Part shown: piece by piece, positions 7,455 to 14,343 of the stretch
How positions within the stretch are numbered: position 1 is the first letter of the stretch
Layout of the letters: each line of letters opens with the position of its first letter
Notes under the pieces: model-generated
Database searches by the model: none
What the model was told of the DNA's origin: nothing
What the model saw: the letters and a program-made list of their open reading frames with translations, nothing else
Origin: CAZAZQ01 sp964489705
GTDB taxonomy: Bacteria; Zixibacteria; MSB-5A5; GN15; FEB-12
Direction of reading: 5' to 3'
DNA: 64,000 nucleotides
Assembly (NCBI GenBank): GCA_964489705.1
Contig: CAZAZQ010000005.1
Location: 1 to 64,000, forward strand
Translations under genes and position numbers: made by a program

Positions 7455-9764
7455 ATGATGAAAATATCGACCAAAGTCGCCGCCGCATTAATAATCGTTA
7501 TCTCTTTTGCCTCAATGGCTTATGCGAACCGTCTCGATTGGCCTCTCCGGGGACAGATTGACCTGTCTTCCGGTTTCGGGGATTTTCGGCAAACGCACTT
7601 TCACTTCGGGGTGGATTTGAGAACCGGCGGTTTGGTCGGGAAAAGCCTTTTTTCTCCGGTCGACGGCTACGTCTATCGGGCTCGGACTTCTTATTTCGGG
7701 TACGGGAAAGCGTTGTATATAAAGGGAGATGACGGGCATATTTACGTCTACGGCCATCTGCTGGATTTCGCTCCCAAAGTTGATTCCCTGGTAAAACGCG
7801 CTCAGGTGGCAACTCACCGGTACTTCCAGGACCTTGAGCTTTTGGACGATTCCCTGCGTGTGAAGAAAGGGGAATTTATCGCCTATACCGGTCAAAGCGG
7901 CGCCGGGGCGCCGCATGTGCAATTTGAAGTCCGCAGTCCCGACAATATCCCCCTTAACCCTTTGCAGCATGGTTTCACCTTTCGAGATACGGTTCGGCCT
8001 GTGTTCAGCCGCATCGGTTTCCAACTTCGTGATGAGCGCTCTCTGTTCGATACCGGCACCCGGAAGATGTTTTTTGAGGTCGTCCCGGGCAAGAAAGCGG
8101 GAGTGTATGTGCTCGATACCGTCTTGTATTTTCACCGCCCGTTCGGGATGTTGGTCGATTGTTTTGACCGAATGCGGCGGGGGGGAATGAAACAGGCGGT
8201 CTATTCGCTTTCCTTGTACCTTGATGATGAGTTATTCTACCAAGTGGTGTTCGATTCGGCGGATTTTGACGTCACTCAGGTTGTCCGCTTGGAGTATGAT
8301 TACGAGGAAGCGGTGGACGGGAGGAAATTTGTTCGCACCTTATTTAAGAAGCCGGGAAATGTCTATACCGGCAGCCGGGGAGTAAAGAACAAAAGCGGTA
8401 TCATCGGGCAGGGCGGACACATGAAAAGCTTTTCCATCGGAAAACATACCGCTCGCATTGTGGCGCAAGATTGTTTCGGCAACTCGGCAACTTTGACGTT
8501 TGATTTCCTGTGGGGTCCTCCGGAGAACATTTATCGTTTCGACTCGACGACGACGGTTTCGGCTGACCTGCACCGGTACTATTTTACCCCGACGGTTTCG
8601 ACCGAACGGCTTGCCATCGACTCGGTCAAGGTTTTCCTTAACCGAGGTGAACTCTGGGGACCTTTGAAAAAGTCGACGGTGCGTCTTCTCGAGGACGGAA
8701 CGTTGGTCTGTGAAATCAAAGGGAAACGGATCAGTACGGCGGTATTGCGGTTGTTCCTGTTTGCCGCCGGGAAAGGGTTGATTCGGGACAACCTTTTCAA
8801 CGGTATCGTAGAAAAGACCGGCAGACCCAGCATGGAATATGAAATCTTGGAAGACGGCTTGCTGATTACCGTGAACGCCGCCACTAGAAAGGGAACTTCC
8901 TCGCGGGTGGAGCTGTACTACCGCGGCAAGCTCTTGGGAATTGAATATCCTACTTACTTCAACATGGCGAAGCATCTCTGTTTCATCCCGCCCAAAAAGG
9001 AATATAACCGTATTGATGTCATCAAGGCGTTCCTGTCGACGGATACTTCCTATAAAGCCGGTTCCGTCGATTCGGTCGACATAGTTCTCGTGGGAGACGA
9101 GGACAACGAAGAAGTAGCGGCTGACGACTACTTTAGCGCTTTCTTTTCCCAGGAAACGTTTTACGAGCCGCGCTATATCGAGATAAAAGCGATGCCGCTT
9201 TTGAATCGTGCTGTCCTCCGGTTGAATTCCAACGCCTACCAGATTTTTCCCAAGGTGTTCGTCTGGCGAAAGGAGTTTGAAATTCGCTTAAAAATCCCCT
9301 CGACCAACGTGTCGAACCATTTGAGCGGCATCTGCTGGTTGGATGAAGAAGCGAACAAATGGGTATGGCTCGAAGACAACGTCTTCTCCGAGCATGTTTT
9401 GACCGCCCATTCCCAGGGTGGCGGCACCTTTGCAGCGGTCTTCGATTATGATGCGCCGAAGCTGAAGTATTTGACCGTCAGCGACGGACGGATATACCGC
9501 AACTTGCAACCGGCGATAAACTTTGTCATTGAAGATACTCTCTCCGGCATCGGGAGTGATACCGCCATCGTTATCAAATTGGACGGACAGTGGTTGATTC
9601 CGGAGTACGACCCGGAAACGGGACAGTGTCGTTCCAAGCCGTTGGAGCCGTTGAAGCCGGGACGGCACCACTTGGGCATCCGGGTGACCGACCGAGCCGG
9701 AAACTTGACCGAAAAGTATTTGAATTTTACGGTTCAAGAACCCCGAAAGAAAAAACAACGTTAA
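7455..9764 (+). CDS. Large exported M23-like (LytM) protein with an altered zinc site
   Basis: Predicted exported protein of 769 residues. The ATG at 7455 puts a signal peptide first (hydrophobic core about 8-22, cleavage near SMAYA-N); an upstream frame start at 7389 would bury it. An M23 fold spans about 30-165: HxxxD is present (His50, Asp54), YGHL supplies His101, and the usual HxH near the end reads HVQ (His154, Gln156), so the third zinc ligand is Gln. About 600 residues follow that look like beta-rich Ig-type domains (DRAGNLTEKYLNF near the end), with no motif I recognise. It could be a degenerate LytM regulator of cell-wall hydrolases, as EnvC is, or a peptidase with a changed site. 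The rhomboid gene begins 14 bp downstream. Confidence 0.75.
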   Translation: MMKISTKVAAALIIVISFASMAYANRLDWPLRGQIDLSSGFGDFRQTHFHFGVDLRTGGLVGKSLFSPVDGYVYRARTSYFGYGKALYIKGDDGHIYVYGHLLDFAPKVDSLVKRAQVATHRYFQDLELLDDSLRVKKGEFIAYTGQSGAGAPHVQFEVRSPDNIPLNPLQHGFTFRDTVRPVFSRIGFQLRDERSLFDTGTRKMFFEVVPGKKAGVYVLDTVLYFHRPFGMLVDCFDRMRRGGMKQAVYSLSLYLDDELFYQVVFDSADFDVTQVVRLEYDYEEAVDGRKFVRTLFKKPGNVYTGSRGVKNKSGIIGQGGHMKSFSIGKHTARIVAQDCFGNSATLTFDFLWGPPENIYRFDSTTTVSADLHRYYFTPTVSTERLAIDSVKVFLNRGELWGPLKKSTVRLLEDGTLVCEIKGKRISTAVLRLFLFAAGKGLIRDNLFNGIVEKTGRPSMEYEILEDGLLITVNAATRKGTSSRVELYYRGKLLGIEYPTYFNMAKHLCFIPPKKEYNRIDVIKAFLSTDTSYKAGSVDSVDIVLVGDEDNEEVAADDYFSAFFSQETFYEPRYIEIKAMPLLNRAVLRLNSNAYQIFPKVFVWRKEFEIRLKIPSTNVSNHLSGICWLDEEANKWVWLEDNVFSEHVLTAHSQGGGTFAAVFDYDAPKLKYLTVSDGRIYRNLQPAINFVIEDTLSGIGSDTAIVIKLDGQWLIPEYDPETGQCRSKPLEPLKPGRHHLGIRVTDRAGNLTEKYLNFTVQEPRKKKQR

Positions 9765-9778
9765 GAACGAGGTAGTTT

Positions 9779-10492
9779 TTGTTTATTCCCATCCGAGACG
9801 ATGCTCCGACCATCCGGAAACCGTATGTCACGGTGTCGTTGATTATTGCCAACACCTTGGTGTTTTTGTATTCCATCATGCTCGGACCCAAGGGATTTCA
9901 ATTATTCACCTTTCAGTTCGGTTATATTCCCTATGAGTTCGTCACGGGCCATGAATTGACACCCGAATTGTCGGCGTCGATTTACCTGACGCCTTTTACC
10001 TCCATGTTCATGCACGGCGGCTGGATGCACCTTATCGGGAACATGCTCTTTCTGTGGATTTACGGCAACAACATCGAGGACTACTTCGGACCAATAAAGT
10101 TTTTGCTCTTTTATGTGACTGCCGGTTTGGCGGCGATCGGTCTCTATACCCTGTTCGGACCTTATTCTCACGTTCCGCTGGTTGGAGCGTCAGGCGCCAT
10201 CGCCGGGGTGATGGGAGCGTACTATGTCCTTCACCCGCACGCGCGGATAACAGTGTTGTTTATTTTCTTCTTTATCCAGGTGTTAACGCTGCCGGCAAAG
10301 TTCGTTTTGGGGGTCTGGTTCGTCTATCAGCTTATCATGTCGATGACCGGCAGTGCGACCGGGGGAGGGGTGGCATGGATGGCACACGTGGGCGGCTTCG
10401 TTTTCGGCTGGGCGTTGCTGAAACTCTTTACCCGCGGGAAACGTCCGCGCGCTTCCGGCGGGCAGCGGGTGTACCGGGTCTACTGGGACTAA
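9779..10492 (+). CDS. Rhomboid family intramembrane serine protease
   Basis: Integral membrane protease of 237 residues with about six membrane segments. The start is TTG at 9779, with GAGG at 9769-9772 six bases upstream; no ATG fits. Conserved features are HGGWMHLIGNMLFLW at about 79-93, the nucleophile in GASGAIAG (Ser138) and the catalytic His in AHVGGFVFG (His203), so the dyad is complete. The C-terminal tail is short and basic. Rhomboids cleave membrane proteins within the bilayer; the substrate is unknown. It directly follows the M23-like gene and is followed by a terminator-like hairpin. Confidence 0.9.
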   Translation: MFIPIRDDAPTIRKPYVTVSLIIANTLVFLYSIMLGPKGFQLFTFQFGYIPYEFVTGHELTPELSASIYLTPFTSMFMHGGWMHLIGNMLFLWIYGNNIEDYFGPIKFLLFYVTAGLAAIGLYTLFGPYSHVPLVGASGAIAGVMGAYYVLHPHARITVLFIFFFIQVLTLPAKFVLGVWFVYQLIMSMTGSATGGGVAWMAHVGGFVFGWALLKLFTRGKRPRASGGQRVYRVYWD

Positions 10493-10502
10493 TGCGGACG
10501 GT

Positions 10503-10533
10503 CGAAACACGGAAAGTTTTTGCGTTTCGTTTT
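10503..10533 (+). terminator. Probable intrinsic terminator after the rhomboid gene
   Basis: CGAAAC (10503-10508) pairs with GTTTCG (10524-10529), followed by TTTT. The stem is only six clean pairs, so the call is moderate. Confidence 0.4.
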
Positions 10534-10581
10534 CCCCTTACCGTACCGGTTCTAAGAAGGGTTCCCCCTTGCTAAAAGTCA

Positions 10582-10609
10582 TTGCTTTTCAAAGAGTGGT
10601 CTGTATAAT
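10582..10609 (+). promoter_or_regulatory. Possible promoter for the Lol permease gene
   Basis: TTGCTT at 10582-10587, 16-bp spacer, perfect TATAAT at 10604-10609. The -10 box ends only nine bases before the ATG at 10619, so a transcript from here would be nearly leaderless and would lose the G-rich stretch before the start. It may instead be chance. Confidence 0.35.
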
Positions 10610-10618
10610 GGGGGGACA

Positions 10619-11845
10619 ATGAAGTACGAAAGTTTCATTTCGAGGCGATATTTGCGCTCCGGTCACCTGTTCACGTCCGTCTCGACGTGGATTACGATTT
10701 TCAGTGTGACTTTGGGGGTGGCGGTGGTTTGTTTTGTCATGTCGATGCACAACGGCTTCGAGTCGGAAATCCGCACCCGCTTACTCGGCACGACGTCGCA
10801 TATCTCGATTTTTCCCACGGACAGCGAGCTCATCCCGAACTATTCCGAACTGGTCGACACCTTGGAGCATATCGATGCTGTCGTGGCGGCGTCGCCGTTC
10901 ATATATTACAAAGCCGCTATCTCGTCAGCATCGCACGGAGATGGGGTCATCGTGCGTGGTATCGATCTCGAAAAGGAGGCCCGCGCCTCCGATATCACCA
11001 ACGATATTCAAGTGGGCGATTACTCTTTCGAACCGATTGTTCTTGACGACGACACCATTCCCGGGATGCTCATCGGCTCGGATTTGGCGGAACGCTTGGA
11101 TGTCTTTTTGGGGGAAGAGGTGGTGTTGTATTCATTGCGCGGGGAGGACTTGAAACGGCGCATCCGCCCCCGAGTGGCGAAATTCTACATCTCCGGCATC
11201 TTTGAGACCGGTATGTTCGAGTTTGACGCCCAACTAGTCTATATTTCCTTGCGGTCGGCGCAGAAACTGTTCAAAACCGGTGACGCCGTCACCACCATAC
11301 ATTTGCGTCTGCGGGACATTTACAAAGCGGCCGATATTGCCCCCCGCATCGACTCGATTTTGGGGTACCGCTATTCCGTGGTGCCGTGGAACGAGCTGTA
11401 TAAGAATCTCTTTTCCTGGATTGCGATTGAAAAGAAAATCCTCTTTTTGGGATTTATTCTTATTGTCGTTGTGGCGGCATTTTCGATTATTTCGACGCTG
11501 GTGATGCTGACCATGGAAAAACGTGCCGAAATCGGGATTTTGAAAACCATCGGTTCGACTCCGGCGTCGATTCGTAAGATATTCATATACAACGGCTTGG
11601 TCATTGCCACCATCGGCTCGCTCTTGGGGTGGGCGATTGCTTTGGGGGCGGCGTATGTCCAGAATACGTACGAGCTTATTTCCCTGCCCCCCGATATTTA
11701 CTTTATAAGTTATTTGCCCATTGAAACCCATGCTCTGGATTTTCTCTTAGCCGGGGGAGTAACCTTTCTCGTCTGCTATTTGGCGGCGTTATATCCGGCA
11801 TATCAAGCGGCGAGACTATCGGTTATTGACGTCTTGCGTCAATAA
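10619..11845 (+). CDS. Lipoprotein-releasing ABC transporter permease, LolC/LolE family
   Basis: Inner-membrane permease of 408 residues, the normal LolC/E length. It begins with the family N-terminus (FISRRYLRSG) and a first membrane helix at about 20-42. A large periplasmic domain at about 45-265 follows, then three C-terminal helices (FLGFILIVVVAAFSIISTLV, IGSLLGWAIALGA and FLLAGGVTFLVCYLAALYPAY) with the FtsX-type pattern EKRAEIGILKTIGST. With the LolD-like ATPase just downstream it should extract lipoproteins for transfer to the outer membrane. Only one permease gene is present, so it may act as a homodimer (LolF-like) or pair with another elsewhere. Confidence 0.88.
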   Translation: MKYESFISRRYLRSGHLFTSVSTWITIFSVTLGVAVVCFVMSMHNGFESEIRTRLLGTTSHISIFPTDSELIPNYSELVDTLEHIDAVVAASPFIYYKAAISSASHGDGVIVRGIDLEKEARASDITNDIQVGDYSFEPIVLDDDTIPGMLIGSDLAERLDVFLGEEVVLYSLRGEDLKRRIRPRVAKFYISGIFETGMFEFDAQLVYISLRSAQKLFKTGDAVTTIHLRLRDIYKAADIAPRIDSILGYRYSVVPWNELYKNLFSWIAIEKKILFLGFILIVVVAAFSIISTLVMLTMEKRAEIGILKTIGSTPASIRKIFIYNGLVIATIGSLLGWAIALGAAYVQNTYELISLPPDIYFISYLPIETHALDFLLAGGVTFLVCYLAALYPAYQAARLSVIDVLRQ

Positions 11846-11908
11846 AAGGAGAATTTGCAAGAGGTTTCTAAAACTTTGGAAAAAACTGGCGAAAACACTA
11901 ATAGGAAG

Positions 11909-11926
11909 CAGTCGGGAAACCGGCTG
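11909..11926 (+). other. GAAA-tetraloop hairpin between permease and ATPase genes
   Basis: CAGTCGG-GAAA-CCGGCTG folds into seven pairs (one G-U) capped by a GNRA tetraloop, in the 96-bp gap. There is no T run, so it is more likely an RNA stability or processing element than a terminator. It ends 15 bases before the ATPase start. Confidence 0.4.
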
Positions 11927-11941
11927 AAATGTGCCGAATAA

Positions 11942-12637
11942 ATGGATAAAGATAAGAGCATCGTCTCAGCGGTGGACATCCACCGGGAGTTTGAGACGGC
12001 TGAAACGAAACTTCATGTGTTACGGGGTGTGACTTTCGACGTTCGGAAAGGTGAAATGGCGGCGGTGACGGGCGTCTCAGGCGTCGGAAAATCAACCCTT
12101 TTGCACATTTTGGGGGGGCTTGACCGACCTACGCGCGGGGAAGTGGTGGTCGACGGAATGTCGCTGAACGGTCGTTCCGAGCAATGGCTGGCGCACTTCC
12201 GAAACGAGCGGATCGGCTTTGTCTTTCAACATCATTATCTGTTGGAAGATTTTACCGCCTTGGAAAACGTTATGATACCCATGTTGATAGCCGGAAAAGA
12301 CCGGCACACGGCGAAACAAAAAGGGGAACTCCTCTTGGAGCAGGTTGGTTTAACAAGTAGAAAAGGTCACCGACCGGCGATGCTGTCCGGCGGTGAACAA
12401 CAACGGGTGGCGGTGGCTCGAGCGTTGGCGAACTCGCCGGGAGTGGTTTTGGCTGATGAGCCGTCGGGCAATCTTGATACAGCTACGGGGCGAAGGCTGC
12501 ACGATCTTCTCTTACGACTTAATGCCGAACAGGGAATAACCTTTGTAATCGCCACCCATAACCACGAGCTGGCGGGAAAATGCCACCGTCAATGGGAGAT
12601 TGTTGACGGGACGATTCGGGAATGTGAACGAGTTTAA
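11942..12637 (+). CDS. lolD: Lipoprotein-releasing ABC transporter ATP-binding protein, LolD-like
   Basis: Cytosolic ATPase of 231 residues that would drive the LolC/E-like permease. It has all ABC motifs: Walker A GVSGVGKST (44-52), Q-loop Gln96, signature LSGGEQQRVAVARA (148-161), Walker B VVLADEP with Glu173 and D-loop NLD, and switch His206. A stop codon sits directly before the ATG at 11942, which fixes the upstream limit. No clear Shine-Dalgarno sequence is visible, unlike most genes here. MacB- or FtsE-type ATPases look alike, but the preceding LolC/E-type permease favours LolD. Confidence 0.85.
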   Translation: MDKDKSIVSAVDIHREFETAETKLHVLRGVTFDVRKGEMAAVTGVSGVGKSTLLHILGGLDRPTRGEVVVDGMSLNGRSEQWLAHFRNERIGFVFQHHYLLEDFTALENVMIPMLIAGKDRHTAKQKGELLLEQVGLTSRKGHRPAMLSGGEQQRVAVARALANSPGVVLADEPSGNLDTATGRRLHDLLLRLNAEQGITFVIATHNHELAGKCHRQWEIVDGTIRECERV

Positions 12638-12654
12638 GACAGGTGGGTAGTTGA

Positions 12655-13191
12655 ATGTTGTGCCAAGATTGTAAACAACGGGAAGCTCAGGTTCACTTGA
12701 CGCAGATTGTGAACAATGAGAAGACGACGCTGCATTTGTGCAAAGAATGCGCCGCCGCCCGAGGGTTTCATTCGCCGCTGGAAAGTATTCCTTTCCCGTT
12801 GGCGGAAATTCTGTCAGGGTTAGCCGCCGATGTTCCGTCGGTCGGAAAGAAGGAAACGCAGGATAAAATCACCTGCCCGACCTGCGGGTTGTCGTTTGAC
12901 GAATTCACCCGTCAGGGTCGGTTTGGCTGCGGAGACTGCTATCGGACCTTCCGGCATCGGCTGGAACCGATAATGAGAAAAATTCACGGGGCCTCGCTCC
13001 ATCGAGGGCGGAGTCCCATCTTCCCGGTAGCGGAATCGGGTGAGAATCTGCCGATTCCCGTGAAGGAAGAAGAGCGGCTGGAAGAAGAATTGAAAAAAGC
13101 GATTGAAAAAGAAGAGTTTGAACGAGCCGCGGAAATACGCGATAAGTTGAAAACGATACGAGAGTCTTTATCACTTGACAAATCATCTTGA
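12655..13191 (+). CDS. mcsA: Protein-arginine kinase activator McsA
   Basis: Zinc-finger protein of 178 residues, near the length of Bacillus McsA. Four CxxC pairs are visible (Cys3/6, 29/32, 74/77, 92/95), and a UVR motif at about 138-173 (EEELKKAIEKEEFERAAEIRDKLK) forms the C-terminal coiled region. In Bacillus, McsA binds and activates the arginine kinase McsB and helps deliver targets to ClpC. It ends just before mcsB and lies two genes from clpC, the classic order, but no ctsR repressor gene precedes it; lolD does. Confidence 0.92.
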   Translation: MLCQDCKQREAQVHLTQIVNNEKTTLHLCKECAAARGFHSPLESIPFPLAEILSGLAADVPSVGKKETQDKITCPTCGLSFDEFTRQGRFGCGDCYRTFRHRLEPIMRKIHGASLHRGRSPIFPVAESGENLPIPVKEEERLEEELKKAIEKEEFERAAEIRDKLKTIRESLSLDKSS

Positions 13192-13201
13192 GGAGCGAAA
13201 G

Positions 13202-14281
13202 TTGAAGGTGATGTTTGAAGATATGGCGAAAACACCGGCGGCGTGGCTCTCCGGCGAAGGGGAGAACGCTTTGGTGGTGTTGTCGAGTCGAGTGCGCTTG
13301 GCTCGGAATGTAGCCGGGTGTAAATTTCCGACCTCGGCGGACAGCGAAACGAGGAAGCGGATCGTTAATTATTTCGATTCCACCTACTCTCGTTCTAAGC
13401 TCCTGTCCGAGGGACGGTATTACCAAGCGGCGGATATTTCCGATCTGGATCGGGATTTCCTTATCGAACGTCATTTGATTTCACCGGTTTTCTTCAACGG
13501 CGATTTGTCGAAGGCTCTGTTTATCGATGCCAGCGAGCGGATTTCCATTATGGTTAACGAGGAAGACCACTTGCGCATTCAAGCTCTCTCGCCGGGACTT
13601 GACCCGCAAGGAGCGTACGAGCTGGCGGCGAAGTACGATACCGAAATCGGGAAGTACTTGGAATACGATTACGACGCCGATTTCGGCTATCTTACCGCGT
13701 GTCCCACCAATGCGGGGACGGGCATGAGGGCGTCGGTGTTGATTCACTTGCCCGGTCTGGTGCTGACCCGAGAGATTGAAAAAGTGATTTCGTACATCAG
13801 CCGGAGCAATTTGGTGGTGCGCGGCTTCTACGGGGAAGGATCGGATGTGTTGGGGAACCTGTTCCAGATTTCGAATCAGAACACTCTGGGAATTACGGAA
13901 ACGGAAATCCTCAACCAAATAAGCCGCGTCACGCACGAGATTATCGAGAAGGAAGCGGCTGCTCGTCAGCGCTTGATTGATGAAGCGGCGGATATGATTG
14001 AAGACAAAATTTGGCGGGCATACGGTATTTTGAAACATGCCCGCGTTTTGACCTCCGATGAGGTGATGAATCTGCTTTCGGCGGTGCGGCTGGGACATGC
14101 CATGAAGATTATCGATTTTCTGGATATTTCCTTGGTGAATGAGATTTTGCTCCTCTCTCAACCGGCGCACTTGCAGAAGTATTACGGGAAGGAAATGGAC
14201 AACAATCGGCGTGATTTCGTTCGTGCCCAGATGGTACGGGAGAAATTGCGTCATACCGAGCACAATAAGAAGGCGCCGTAA
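13202..14281 (+). CDS. mcsB: Protein-arginine kinase McsB
   Basis: ATP:guanido phosphotransferase-family kinase that phosphorylates arginine on proteins and so tags them for ClpC. The TTG at 13202 is preferred because AGGAG lies at 13191-13195; a TTG at 13175 would overlap mcsA. With this start (359 residues) the key residues fall at the numbers I recall for Bacillus McsB: Glu121, Cys167 in TACPTNAGTG, Glu212 and the phosphoarginine-binding RDFVRA at 337-342. SSRVRLARN near residue 28 is the nucleotide-binding block. All catalytic and allosteric features look intact, so the enzyme is expected to be active. Confidence 0.93.
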   Translation: MKVMFEDMAKTPAAWLSGEGENALVVLSSRVRLARNVAGCKFPTSADSETRKRIVNYFDSTYSRSKLLSEGRYYQAADISDLDRDFLIERHLISPVFFNGDLSKALFIDASERISIMVNEEDHLRIQALSPGLDPQGAYELAAKYDTEIGKYLEYDYDADFGYLTACPTNAGTGMRASVLIHLPGLVLTREIEKVISYISRSNLVVRGFYGEGSDVLGNLFQISNQNTLGITETEILNQISRVTHEIIEKEAAARQRLIDEAADMIEDKIWRAYGILKHARVLTSDEVMNLLSAVRLGHAMKIIDFLDISLVNEILLLSQPAHLQKYYGKEMDNNRRDFVRAQMVREKLRHTEHNKKAP

Positions 14282-14343
14282 TCGGCGGTGCCGACGCATG
14301 GAAGTGAAAATGTTGACTTATAATAGAGGAAGGATGGTTCGCT

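Noticed and set aside
14313..14324. TTGACTTATAAT before clpC as a promoter
   Set aside because: The two hexamers nearly touch (one-base spacer), so they cannot work as a -35/-10 pair.
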